Made by a program: the position numbers and the translations under genes. Of a stretch of DNA of 64,000 bases, positions 31,201-46,200 are shown in pieces (within the stretch, counting starts at the first letter, position 1; every line of letters starts with the position of its first letter). Under the pieces are notes generated by a model. The model was given only the letters and a program-made list of their open reading frames with translations, made no database searches and was not told where the DNA came from. Source of the stretch: Elmis aenea (Eukaryota; Arthropoda; Insecta; Coleoptera; Elmidae); NCBI GenBank assembly GCA_947652605.1, contig OX393582.1, forward strand, positions 12,734,544-12,798,543, given 5' to 3'.

Positions 31201-34200
31201 CAAGGTCTTTTGTTTTTTCATTATTGTAGTTTTTTCAATAACTTGATTTAGACAGAAAATATTGTCTATGCAAGAGCGTCCTTGTCGGAATTCACATTGT
31301 TCTTCGTCTTCATCAAAATTGCTTTTACTTTTATTTTCAATTATTGTCCCGTAGAGTCTACTAAGAGAATTCGTCACACTTATTCCTCTGTAGTTATTGC
31401 ACAATACCATGTTAAAATTATTTAATTGTTATAATAGCAGCAACACAAAATACCTGTCACAAGAAACTGCTACTGACTTCAAATTTTTCGTGCTTATTAA
31501 CAAAAGCTTATGTAATCATAAATATAATACACTAACCATTGTCGCAAATGACTGAAGCCGTCAATTATTCAGCTGACCCTCGTATGGCAAGCAGAGGTTT
31601 TCACATCTTGTCAGCTCTGCAAATTATGCCCCGTAATTAAAAGACGTTTACATAAATAAACTGCAACAAATATTCATGGCTACAAGTCAAACATAAACTT
31701 AGACCCTTGGCTTTCCTGCAACATCATGCATATTCTGTTGGTTCACTGATTAATGTTCGGGATGAGTAATGCAGTTAAAAGTTTTATGAGGAAGAAATTT
31801 GGTCCTGGGTTTGCTTGGGTAAATTTTTCCTTAATTAATAACTCGAAAAGTAGCCTCAACCCTTTCTTGGTTGCCCCTGCTAACGTGTTATTTTTAATCT
31901 ACTCGAAAATGTGGTTAAATACTTTTACAAACAGTTTTAATGGAGTTTTAAGATCTTTCAGTTCTCACAAAATGAGTTATTTTTTAAAGCTGAATTAATT
32001 TTGGTCTGCTATTACTGTCAACATTTTAAAGCAGGGACTAAAAACGAAAAAAATTCCGTTCGTTTCTGTTCGGAACGAAAACGAAATATATCGTTTTCGT
32101 TCTTTTCGTTCTAACCGAAAAAATTCTTTTTTCGTTTTCGTGAACCGAAATAATAACGGTTAAAACCGGTTTTACAATATTTTTTTTTGTCGTCAAAAAA
32201 TCATTTTTTTTTTCTAGTCACCACAACCCTTTATAAATACGATAACAATATTTGCGTCTCAACTAAAATATAAAAGATGACGATGGGGTTTGATGCTCAC
32301 GGACAGCATATTTTAGACTGGCGAACCATCGCCATATTAAATTTACCAAATCGTTAAACACATTAACATTTAACCATTTTATTAAGTTTAACACCCGTAA
32401 GGTGCAAAAACACAACGTGATTAGGTTAAATTGGACACACGATCTTTATCTAAAAATATGAAAATATAGCAAGTGCTGTTTTAAATTTGTTTTAGTACTA
32501 AAAATCTATGCATTTGAATTAAATAAGATCCTGCTGTAATTATTTAAAAAGACAAAGGAATGAATTCAAGTGGATAATTTACTAAATGTTATAAATAAAA
32601 AAGATATTAAAAATAAACTTATATTAACTTGAAATATACTTTAACTTTATAGTTTGTACATATCATACAATATACATTTTCACATTCCGTTAAATCTTAC
32701 TAGCAACACATCTTCCAATAAATCTTCTTTTACATTAGTCCTTTTTGAAGTAAGAATAAATTTAACTATTATTATGTCTAAACGCAAATAAAACACACAT
32801 TGATAATATATATCCAATTAAGTGTATATTCTATATTGATGATCTAAAATACAAATTAGAAATAGAGACTATCTGTACCGTTAATTGTGTTACACGAAAT
32901 TGCAAGTATAAACAATAAAGTTGTTAATACATATTCACGTAAATATATGGAGAAAAGTGAAGCTCACTTATTTCAAGTGAGATTTTTTACTGCCTCGTGG
33001 AGTCTCCCCATCACAGAAGGTAAATTCGCGTTTGTGTTTAACAAATAAAATTGAAATCGCGACAAAACCGGTTAAAACCGGTTAAAACCGACTTTGGAAA
33101 ATATTTATTTCGTTTTCGTTCTTGAACGAAAAATAATAATTTCGTTTTCGGTTTCGTTTTCGTTCTTAAAAAAATTTCGGTTAATTTCGTTTAACGTTTT
33201 CGTTTTCGTTCCGTTCTCAGTCCCTGTTTTAAAGCTTTAATTAAAACTGATACTGGAACTGTTAATCATTATTAAATAAGAGCACATTCATAAAAAAATA
33301 GGTGCAACACCGATTTTCAGTTGAAATTGTAGGTCAAATGTCAAAATGGTATTGGATTAGTCTTGAAACTCTGCCCAACTTTGCTAATTTAACCGACCAT
33401 GTAACTCTTACAAAAACAAAGTTACCCACACAACGCATGTAGTTTATTGTAACCCTGTTTACAGCGATTATAAAGCTCCTTTAAGAGTTTATAATAAATA
33501 TTTTGCTGATTTCCTAAGAGATATTATTTATTTACAAGATCTTGTATAAGCAGATTGATGATAGCAGTGTGTCATGTCATTTTAAAAGTTTTTGCTTAAC
33601 GTTAGCTGTTAACGCAAATTATAAAAGACAGCATGTAATGTAATTCTACCGCAAGATCCATTAGGCAAAATAATGCAGCAAAATAGATCGTTTTATCTGC
33701 CACTTACCAGGAAATGTGTGTAATTTATTAACGTCAAAAGTTATTAAGGCATGATCACCATTTTAATGCACCCTTAGTAGTTATTTCGTATACATTTGGA
33801 GATTTCAGAACTGATTAGGAAAACTAATATTTCAGCCGTGATAACGTTTAGCAAACCACTAAACATACTGCAAGAGCATATTTATCAGAGATAAAATTAC
33901 AAAGTTTATTAAATCTTCTTCGCCAACTACAAAAGTAGTTCAAAGGCAAAATGAAAATTATTTTTAAATTTGTCCTTATTTAAAAATTAATTTTAAGTCG
34001 CGACCCTCCATACAGATTTCAAATAAATTTCTTTTATATTTTTTGATATTACGACTAGATAATTATGCAATATTTTAAAATTCGCAATAATTTTAAGTCA
34101 TATTTTATTATTAATTGTGTATTATTGGTTACAGCATCGAGATACTCAAGAGACTTTGGCCGTCTTGGATCGACTTGATATAGACACAGAGAAACCCACC

Positions 34201-37200
34201 GACGAGGAGATAGCGCGCAAGTTTGGGTTTGAAGAAGATTATTTTAAAGGCACTGTGTCCTGGTGGCAAATAACGAAGCCCAAAATATGGTCCCTTTTTG
34301 ATGAGCCTTATTCATCTACGGCAGCTAAAGTAAGTAATTTAAAGAAGATAATCAATGCACTTTAAATTTGTTTGCAGTTTTGCTTTCGCCATACGGTTTA
34401 TAAATATTTTTGAGCTCACTTAAATATTTACAGATTAAAAATGTAATTAGTTGAGAAATATTTTTCGACTGTCTTCTGATATAAAATTTTTAATTGCTAG
34501 GATATTGTTCGACAGTGATTTGCACGTTTTAAGGGCAACTTTTATTTCCGGTCTAACCGGATGTGATCTTAAGCATATACCGATGGTTTTGTATATTCGA
34601 ATTTTGTGTCAACTTATTTTATTGCAAGTTAGCAAATTCATTTTTTAACCTCTTTAAAAGTTTTACGGTTTTGTACTTTTCTTGAAGCATAACCACACTG
34701 TGATTTACAATTATATTTAAAAAACAATCTTTTATTAGTCCTGTTTTTAGGTACTGTAATAATATATTGCCCTACAAGTTTTTTCAAAAGTATGTTTTTC
34801 TGTTTTGTGTAATAAAATATCATTTACTGCTTGAATCATAAAGATACACAAATGTGCCGAAATCGATTTGATTTTTGCAGTTTTAATTCTATTTTTTTTT
34901 TAATGGCTTCTTGGGGGTACATTACTTTAACGAGAATTTGGTAAAGAATACGATAAAATATATACATAAAGTACCGGCAAAAACAGAACTGCAAACAAAT
35001 TATATCAGCAATACGTTTAAAATACGATTAACAACCTTTAATCTAACCTTCGTTCATTTGGTCAATAATTAGGATCAGGTTGAGTATTTGTTAAAAGTTT
35101 TTTTTTAAGGCATTGTAATAAATAAAGTACTCTTATAAGATTCCACGACGTATTACGCAGAAAGCATAGGCATAGGTCGATAATCTTAGTTATTTAAGAC
35201 CTTTTTTTTTTAAATTGGACTTAAATACATGGTCAAAACTAAAGAATTTATTGATAATATTTTCAATTTCGGTTTAGCAGGAATAAAACTCTTCAGTTTT
35301 TCAATGAAGTTTTTTATTCTGCTTCTAAAAATGTAAAAATATACAGGAATTTTCATTAAACAAAATTAAATTCGACTAATTTCCTGCGTAACCAAAAATG
35401 GAAAAAAATTAAAATATCTTTAATCAATTCTGTGTGTTTGGCCGCAGATTTAAGCCAAATTTCATTAAAAAAAGTTCGAAAATAACAAAGATAATCGACC
35501 GTTTCGGAACTTTGTTCTAACCCTGTATACACTTACGTTATTTAAAAAGCGGAAGTTAGGAAGTCAACTTAGGACGTTTTAGATTTAAATTATATCGAAA
35601 AGTTGAAAAATGTAATTCTTATAAAATATAAAAAATTTGCAACTGGACTAATATTGTTGTAATCTTAAATTGCAAATAAAAGTGACTATTCCCCTCATGG
35701 TCATATAAACTGATATAAACCAATCACTTTGTCAAATTATAGTCACGCCTTAATGTTTTGACCAATCACGTTCATTTTTAAGCGATAAAATCCCTAGGGA
35801 TTTTTTCACCTCCAAAATAGCGAAAACATCCCGTTGTCATGTCAATTATATCCTTAGCAACCTGGTTGTTTGTTTACAGATGTTTGACAGTTGTAAAATA
35901 TATTATTTAACATGAGCCGTTTCGGAATAACTTCCATAGAAGAAATACAAAAAACTGTTGCAAATATAACTCCCAAAAATACTGTTGCATCCAAAATGTC
36001 AATATGGAAACAATTTGAAAATTTTTGCAAGGAAAGGAGTTACGATTTAAATGCGCTACAGAGGTTGGTACGCTATCGAAAATGTTAACAAATAATAAAC
36101 GAAAATTGTAATTATTTTTGGTATCTTATTTGGGAAATAGTCTAATCAAATATATTTCGGAACATTATTTTGCAGGAAAAATTTTAACTCAAGTTTGTTA
36201 CTTATAGGTAACATCCCTCGACAAAATGAATGACAAAATCCCTCGCCTTCGGCTCAGGATTTTGTCATGTCTTTTGTCTCAGGATGTTACCAAAGTAACA
36301 AACTTTTGTCAATAATTTTACCGGCAAAATAATGTTCCCTTAATATATTATAACTGATAAAACTTAAACAAATACTTAACAATCGGTTTGATTGCTAGTT
36401 ATTAATGTTATGAACTCATGACTTCGTCAAAATAAAATCATTTTAAATATCTAATAAATTTATCAGCAATTGTATCTAAATATTTTAGTTGTAGGTAAGA
36501 GATTTGCGTGAATCTGATAATTACTTTTTTATTAGTTCGCGTTACGGTATTGTTCGTTAAGTAAGTTTCTGCATTTGAGATACTTATTGAGACTGTCTCT
36601 GACCCTGTTAGCTTGGTTGCCTAAATTCAAGTAAGGTTTATTTGCAAAATATATAAATAATGTAATTTATCTAACGTTTTGCCAATTGCGTTTACAATTT
36701 TATAACTTACTTGTATAATTATATAACAAATAAAACTTTCCTTACCTAAACTACTGAGCTTACGTCTAAACCTTACAATATTAGTTTCATTTTTAAATTC
36801 GCTTGTTAGATCGTTATAAAATTTTAGTTCTTTATAAAACAAAGAGATTTGAGTGTAATTTCGTTCCTAAATGACAGTTTAAAGTCTTTACAAATTCTAG
36901 TTCTTATAATTATAAATCTCAGAGTATTTGGTTCCATATTTTAACAAAGAATTTGGAAGCAGGTTATTTATAATTTGAAAATAAAAATAATTGTGTTAAA
37001 ATTTATCCGGTGTTTGATACTAAGCCACTGTAAAGTATCTGAAAGTATTTTTGGTGTGTCTGGATCAGTGTAAAATAATTCTCTTAGCTTTATTTTGCAG
37101 TTTTTGACACCGGTCTAAATCATTAGTATTCGCCAGAAATAAAATACAAGAGCAGTATTCCAAATGGGTTCCTATAATACTTCTGTTTATCAAAGAATTT

Positions 37201-40200
37201 ATTAGTAAGGATTGCTTAATTTCGTTTTATACATAGGACAGACAAAGAACTGTTAGTATGGGGAAAAAATTGTGTATTACCATGCTCAAAAATTTAAAAA
37301 GTTCACAAAACCACATTAAACACTTCCTTTCAGTTATATTTGCAAATTAGTTGGAATTTCCATCAGACACTTTTTAAGGTTCTAATTTTTTTATGCAACA
37401 ATTTACAATTTTAAAATTTATTAACTAAGAAATTTTGGTCCCTTGGATAACGGACATACGAGTACATGTAGTATGTTCGTTATCGTATAAAAAAATTACA
37501 TTCGAAATTTTTATTTTAAAAATGTGAATATTATAAATATAATTCTATTGAACTAAGAAGAATAGTGTACCTATTTATTTAACATATTTACAATTTTTTA
37601 AAGTCTGTTTTAATAGAAATTTGCTTCATACTTTATTAAATCTTTCGCAAATTATAGTCTAGTAAAACAATTAATCAAAAAAAGTTGGGTTTCTAGAACC
37701 CATAGGGATTATCTACAGCTACACTTTGAGAAACGCTGCTATAGTGAATTATTTGTTGTTATCAAACAAATGAATCATTGTTAGTTAAACATAAGAACTA
37801 ACAGAAACCTTATTCGCCAATTGAATCAATATTTACTAACGCATGTTTTCCTTGTTGCAGGTTATTGGAGTCGTTTCGGTGTTTTTCATTTGTGTGTCCA
37901 TCTTATCGTTTTGTCTAAAAACTCACCCGGATATGAAAGTGCCAGTAATTAAATCCATCGTAGTACGCACCGCGGCAAACGGTACTGACTATGTCGTCGA
38001 TAAAGAGGATACAGACGCACATGTTGCCTTCTTTTACATCGAGTGCTTCTGCAACGCCTGGTTCACATTCGAAATCCTTGTCCGGTTCGTAACATCACCC
38101 AATAAGTGCGAATTTATCGAGTCATCGGTTAACATTATCGACTACATCGCGACGGCAAGTTTTTATATCGATCTATTGCTACGGAAGTTCGCGTCACATT
38201 TGGAAAATGCCGACATAATGGAGTTTTTTTCTATTATACGTATTATGAGGTTATTCAAGTTGACGCGTCACTCGTCGGGCTTAAAGATTTTAATACAGAC
38301 ATTTAGGGCGTCGGCAAAGGAACTCACCCTATTAGTGTTTTTTCTAGTTTTGGGTATTGTGATTTTCGCGAGTTTAGTGTATTACGCTGAAAGGATACAA
38401 GCCAATCCGCATAACGATTTTAAAAGTATACCTCTGGGACTGTGGTGGGCCCTGGTAACCATGACCACCGTGGGGTATGGAGACATGGTACCAAAGACTT
38501 ATATAGGAATGTTCGTGGGTGCTCTCTGTGCTTTGGCCGGTGTGCTTACGATAGCATTACCCGTGCCTGTCATTGTCTCCAACTTTGCAATGTACTACAG
38601 TCATACACAGGTAAGAAAGTTATCCGTTAGGTATGCCACATTATTTAATTTCGGTTTTCCATATTAAATCATCAAAGTTACAATAGTGCTGTTTACCGTG
38701 AATCACTTATTTCAGGCCATTATGGAGATCTTACTTTACTAACCCTCATAATACCATGGGGTCTAGGGTGGGCCTTATTTATACAGGAAATTTCTATTTC
38801 GTTATTTTGAATGGTAAGACCCCCTAGTTCTCTTCTGTTATACAAAAAAATTAACTCGTATAAAGTTTGTGATCGATAAGGTACCATAAACCCGTGCCCC
38901 ATCGACCCCAAATTCTTTAAGAATAATTTTTTGGCTTAAACTTAGGCTTCAATTATAAATACCAATTTTGTGTTTAACCCTAGAAGCCCAATCATATTTT
39001 TGAGGCTATAAAGCCCAATCATACGTCAAAACGACGTACAATTATAAAAGAGCTCTATCTAAATAAACTTTACTGCAAATACTAGTTTTTTGTATGGTTT
39101 ATGTGAAATACTTTCTATGTAAATAAAAAAACAGAAATTTAGAAAAAATATTGTTTATTTAAACTCTGAAATGTTCACTTTAATTAAACATACAAAAAAT
39201 GGCACGAAAACTGAGATCCTTGTAATTTTTTCTTATATACTACAAATTGTTTACAAAAATCAACTATTTATATTTTTTTATGAAAAACTAATCAACTCTT
39301 ATCAAAGATAAATCACTTATGTCAAATATAATTCAGAAAATTCGAAAAGTGCAAAAGTTAACAAAGCCCAAACGTACGTCATAACGACGTTAACATTGCG
39401 ATAACAACAAAATGGCGGCACTTATCAAAGCGAGACTGCTGTCTCCTGTTAGCTCTGGGCATGTACCTAGTTGGCTCGGATGGTCACAGCGATCTCTAAG
39501 CAAGCATGCGAAAGAGATCGCGAATATGTGTTGGAGTGTACGTCAAAATGTCAAAATAGTCTATTTATTTATTTTATAAGTTCCAAATATTATATTTATT
39601 GTTTTCATCTTTACGTTTAGTTTAAGTTCTACAAATCATTGTAAACTAAATACGAATCAAACACTTTAAATACCTAAAACAAACCAGAGATTGCAAGTAT
39701 GGTTTATTTAATGTCATCCGACTGTGTTTTAGGTCAACGATTCTTAACCGGGGGGCCGTGAAAGATTTTAAGAGCAGCCGGGAAAAATTTAAAAAACGTT
39801 TTTACTTTTTAGAATATTGAAATCTTTAAAAAAATACTTTTTGCTTCTTATTTTACTCGAACCATCGCAGAGATATCTTTTTAAATAAATCGTAATATTT
39901 TTGTTACTACAAACTAGGGGGTCGTGAAAATATTCTAGGATATTTAGGGGGCCGCGACTACTAAAAGGTTAAGAACCACTGGTTTAGGTAGTACCGCTTT
40001 CGGTAATCTTGCACAGTCTGGTGAAGAGAACATTTTATTATACAGGGTGGCCATAATCTATGTACATGTGTTCTATAGGTAACTTTGTTATTACAAGAGT
40101 AACATGCTCGGTTAAATTAGCAAAGTGGGGCAAACTTTCAACACAAATTTAATGCCATTTTGACATTTCACCTACACCTTCAACTTTTTTAATCATTTTG

Positions 40201-43200
40201 AAAAAACTAAAAACAGGCGATTTTTTCAATATAAAACCAAACTGTAATGATTCAGGTAGATAATTGTACGAAAAATTAGAAAAACATAATTATCTTAAAA
40301 GTCATAACACACTCGGTTTTTGAGATGTAAGACAAACTTTTTTTTTAAGGCAACCAAAGTTGGCTATGGATTCATTAAAGTGCTTAATTTTTTCTGATTT
40401 CAAAAATGCATGGGTTGTCATATCTATTTTTATAAATTTGGTTAAAATTTGCAAAAAACCGAAATTACTACTAAATAGTGTAAGGGTGCCTTGCATTTGG
40501 ACAATAATGTCAAGTTTTCTTGGTTTATATCTCATCATCAGAAACAATTGAAATAACCAGCAAAAATAATTTTATTGGACAATAACAAATTAAAAACTTT
40601 ACAGCTATTATTAATAACCTACTAAGATCTCGGTTAATATTTAAGATAGAGAAACTGTTAAATTACCAAAAATGTGCAGTTTTTTGAGACAAACTCAGGA
40701 CCGTTTTCAAAGATATTCTATCATGTTCGAGTTCTTGAATAAAAAGTGTTTTTTTATCATACTAATAATGTGTCATATCTCCGTTATTGTTGTAAATATC
40801 GAAAATATTTATAAAGATTATTTTTAGATATTTTTATGTTTAATTTGATAATACAAAAAAAAAAGTGCTCTCCGTTAAAAAGTTATGACACAAACTTACC
40901 TTTTTTTTAAAGGGAGCGATAGTTGGCTATGACCTATTTAAATTCCTTATTTTTTTCTCATTCCAAATATACAAGGGTTGGTGTATTTATTTTCAATAAT
41001 ACGCAAGTTACGAAGGATTTTTAGTTAATTTTTTTTAAAGAAAATCATAGTAGGCTGCGAAAACAAAAAAAAAAAGCAAGGTGTAAAACCTGATAAAACT
41101 CATGTGATACAAGTTACCAAGGCTTTTAAATTTGTCGTTGAGATAAACATCAAAATTTTTTGAACATAAGATAAACAGCAATACACTACATAACTGTTGA
41201 TTTCGACTATGTTGTTGTCATCCTATGTTCAAATATTTACAATGTTAATCTCAACAACAAATAAAATAATTTTGGTAACTTGTACCTACCACATGAGTTT
41301 ACACCTTTTTTTTGTTTTCACAGCGTACTATGATTTTCTTAAAAAAAACTAAAAAACTTTCGTAACTAACGTATTATTAAAAATAAATACATCAACCCTT
41401 ATATATTTGGAATGAGAAAAAAATAAGGAATTGAAATAGGTCATAGCCAACTATCGCTCCCATTTAAAAAAAGGTAAGTTTGTGTGATAACTTCTTAACG
41501 GCGACCGTAATATATTTTTTTAATATAATCAAATTAAACAAAAAAATATCTAAAAATAATCTTCATAAATATTTTCGATATTTACAACAATAACGGAGAT
41601 ATGACACATTATTAATATGACCAAAAAAAAAATTATTCAATAACTTCAAAACCGAGAATGATAGAATATTTCTGAAAACGAGTTTGTCCCAAAAAACTGC
41701 ACATTTTTGGTAATTTAACCGTTTCTCTATCTTAAATATTAACCGAGATACTCATGCAATTTCATCGAATTTGGACTACCCTGTACTTGTTTGTATTAAA
41801 TGTGCACAAAATAACTTGAGTCTTAACTGATGTATAGGCTAGGGCAAAACTTCCGAAAAAGCGCCGGAGAGTACTACCAGTAGAACCCACCAGAGGTCCT
41901 CGACTACCAGGACAAGCGCCGCCTCCTGGCATGCCTCCTGGAATGCCTGGCGCTCCTCCTGCTGGAGTTCAAAACAGACGCATGAACGCCATTAAAACAA
42001 ACCACCCGAAGGACATACTGGGAATAGGTCCAAAAGGTAATTATGACACAATTATTCATTAACTTTCCTACACTTAGCTACAGTGAAATAATGATGATAT
42101 TCCTCTATGATTTGATGATTCTTGTGTAATAACACGACACATACATCGAGTGTATATTAGTTTTGAAATATCTGTTTAACAATTAGGAGTAGAAATAGAT
42201 GACTGCGAGATTGTACCTATATTGGATGGCAAAACTCGTCATAATCAAAGGATTCTTTAGTGAAGGTTTGATTTTTGTGACTGGTTTCGTCAGTGTCTGT
42301 GGATGCACTGAGTGAATCGTGATTGCACTGCTTGGTTCAAACAAAACAAACACAAAGTTGGCGAAATTAAGCATCATGAGCTTTAAAACAATGCGTATCG
42401 GACATGTAAAATTATCATAAAAACAAAAAAGTTCATCTCTTTATTTTTTTTACAACGAAAACCTCCAGGAAACAAGTGCATTGTTCATAATCTCATTTTT
42501 AAACAATGAGGAGCTCGAGTTCTGTATTATTAACACAGCTTACTTTCTGAAACCATTACTAATTTTAGAATAAAATAAAATGAGTTGGCTTTGTAATTAC
42601 AAGGTTCGCCTTAAAAAAAAGGTATTTATAAACTAACTCGTTTGTGGTAATACAGAATCAAAGGCTGTATTTGTTTTAATCGTTTAAAAATTTTTGCTTT
42701 AGCTGCACCTTTCATACGACATTATAAATTATGGAAAAAGTTTTACCAACAGCTTTTGTGTTTGTTTTGATATTTTATTCGATTTTCCCGTTCAATCCAC
42801 AATTCCATTTTATACTTTTGCTATACAGAGTGTTAATTATGTAACGGCCAGGGCCGCCCTTAGGTATGGGCGATATGGGCCTGCGCCCGGGGCCCCGCGC
42901 TACCAGGGGCCCCGCGCTACCAGTTGTTCGCATTTAAAAAAATCGTGAAAGGCTTTGCAGAAAATTAATGTTTATAAATTAAATGTATACAGGGTGGTCC
43001 ACTTTTTTGTAGCCGGAGTTTAACAGTCCATACAAAACTTATCTACTATTTTAAAGTGAATATTCCATATCAACGTGGGTCCATAAACGCTTCATTTTAA
43101 AGATACAGGGTGTTGAAAAAAAACGATAATTTTTAACCGTTTCTCGACCAGTAGATATATTTAAACCAAATTTGGTATACAGCCCCACAGGTTAGGTATC

Positions 43201-46200
43201 ACATTCGGTGAGAATGTCAAGCCCCACAAGCAACAAGTGGCGAAGTTGTGGGGGTTCAGTTACAATAAATTTTATAAAAAATTGGTATGGCTCTGTTCAA
43301 AATCAAACTCGAACTATTTTTTGGGTAGAGCATTTTATTCTAAACAAAAAGTGTTTCTTGACTTTTTTTCGTATCTGCCACCGTTTAGCGCGGAATTTGA
43401 TTTATTTTACCATTCTCCGGAAAAATTAGCTCATAAATTCCATCTAAAAATATCTCTAATATTCAAAATAAAGAAGTAATAACCGAGTTTTGCAGTTTTT
43501 ATTAACAACCTGCTAATAATAAAGGAATAAGTTCTATTAAATTAACGCTTAATGATCCACATTTTGACCATTTACTCCGCTATTTGCAATTTTCTGCTTT
43601 TCGCGATATTTTTAGATCGAACTTGGAGCAAAGTTTTCGCGAGAATAGTGAAATAAATACAATTTCGTGCCAAACGGTTGCAGATACGAAAAAAATCGAG
43701 AGTTGGATTTTAAACAGGGACGTACTAGTTATTTTTAATAAAATTTATTAAAACTGAACCCCCACAACACCGCCACTAATTGATTGTGGGGTTGGACATT
43801 CTCACCGAATGTGGTAACCTTTAAGGTGGTGCTGTGTACCAAATTTTGTTAAAATCTACTGGTTGGGAAACGGTTAAAAATTATCGATACTTTTACGAAA
43901 ATTTCTTTAAAATGAAGTGTTTATGGAGCCATGTTGATATGTAATATTCGCTTTAAAATGAGTTTTTGTATCGACTGTTAAAAGTCCTGCTACAAAAAAT
44001 TGGACCAACCTGTATAACAAAACCATTCTCCTTCAGGATGAAGGTTTTATGATACTTTTGAACCATACCAAAAATAATGTAAAAATTATTGCCCAGGGCC
44101 CCGCAACTTCTAAGGGCGGCGCTGTGTAACGCTTAGCGCTTTTTGTTCTAAAACATTCATTTAACGAATAAAAGTTTGCAATAAAAGATGTTTAGTTTTT
44201 TTTATTTAACCAAATCGAGTATAACAAATATCGAAACATCTTTTGTTACGAGTATTTTTTCGTTATATTAATATTTTAGAAAATATAAGCTATATGCCTG
44301 CCTTACTGTATTGGCATTCTGTATAGCATGCATACACTACCTGTTATTGCAATGAACAGAGTATTTTTTAAAGAACGTCAATCTGCTTGTTATCTTATTT
44401 AAATCCGTCTTTTTTAAATAATAGTAGTATGATTCAGACTAATTACAATTTGAGTTTCAACATGGATATTCCGATTATTATAAAAGCTAGACGATTGGTT
44501 TAAATTTGCTTATTTTTTATATGGATTAATAAAATCTTAAAACGTTTAAATTCGCTTAGAATTTTAACTTAACTACATTACCTACATTATTAATGAGCAA
44601 CATTATTACAACCTTTTGCTTCTTAAATAATGATTTTATCAAGTTTTTGCTTACTTGATTTGCTATTAGTTTCTGACATTTACTTTGGTACTTGTTATGG
44701 GGTACATTTCAATTTCCATGTAGTCGTCTAGCAACTTTTTTTCCAAGTTCCACTGTATATTATATGATCAACATAATTGAAGGACATCACATGCAACAAA
44801 GATACCCTTGGAATTTTGTAAATAAGCCTTTTTTGTATTTGGAATTTTTCATTACAAATGTAATAAATTTTTTTTTTAATTTTAAATTTTGAAATGCAAC
44901 TAGTCAAGCTACTACTGACTAACGAGCACCTTAAATCTATCTTAATCTACTAGTTACTACAAATAATAGAACTTCTTCCCTCGGTGTGTCCTATTTCCTG
45001 GTTTCCACTTGGGCACGTCCCTGGCCTGCCCACTTCACTACACTACACTACCAAGCGAGCTTATACAAGTTCGAACGGCTTAGTTCGTTTTAGCCTTCGC
45101 ACTATTGAAGCGTTGTCAAGAAGCTGCACTACCTCCACGTTGACGTGCCGATGTAGTCGGTCCTCGTGCTTCTTGGCTGATTTCTTAATCTCCTCGGTAA
45201 CGTGATTGGCCCCAAGGTCTTTATGGATATCATTGTTTCGACAGTACCATGGGGCATTTACAATTCCCCTTACCACTTTGTTCTGAAATTTTTGGATGAT
45301 TTCAATATTGCTTTTACTCGCACAGCCCCAGAGCTGTGCTCCATAAGTCCAGACCGGTTTCAGTATCTGGTTATATACTAAGATTTTGTTTCGCATTGAT
45401 AGTTGGGATTTGCTTCCCAGAAGCCAGTTCATTTTTTTATACTTTATGTTTAGTTCTTCTCTCTTCTTCTTCACGTGTTCGCTCCATCGAAGCTTAGCAT
45501 CCAGTGTCATTCCTAGGTATTTTGCAGAGTTTAAGTGCGGTAATCGGTTGCCACCAATTTTTATTGGGATGTGATGTGTTTTACGATTGGTAAAATTGAC
45601 GTGGACCGACTTCGTTTCGTTTAGCTTAATGCGCCATTTTTCTGTCCATGTGCTTATTTTGTTTATGGCCTGCTGCAGCTTGTTAGTTGCTTCTACGATG
45701 TTATCTTCTACCGCTAACACTGTGGTATCGTCTGCGAACGTTGCTATTGTGGTGCCGTTAGTTTGTGGAATATCGTGGGTATATAAGAGGTATAAAACTG
45801 GCCCTAGCACGCTTCCTTGAGGAACGCCTGCTTTTATGTCTTTGAGCCATGTAATAAATTTGTATAACATTTTCTTGTAAAAAAAAGTCATTTTAAAGCA
45901 TTGACTAGAATATTTTTCACGTTAATTTTTTTGTCAAAATACATACTGTTTGTGTTTTTTCGAGGGTATCCTAATTGAGTTAAAAAAGTTTTTTCAACCT
46001 TTTACCGTACCTAAACAATATAATTAAGTAATAATTTATTTTTATTACTATTTATGTTAATCAACAACAAAAAATAGCAACTGCTACCAATTCAAACCTT
46101 AATTTATAATAAGAGACATCTTCATTACGAAACTTGAATTTTAATTAGCCTGTGTATGAAACCTTATCTCCATTGGTCATTACAATGCTCTAGCTTGTAA

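Noticed and set aside
38611..38667. Read-through of Shaw exon 4 giving a short alternative C-terminus
   Set aside because: The exon 4/5 GT-AG pair is strong and restores the conserved basic tail; the 18 added residues have no family support.
43208..43479. Two overlapping + strand frames in element E
   Set aside because: They lie in the arm and loop of a palindrome and show no family motif.
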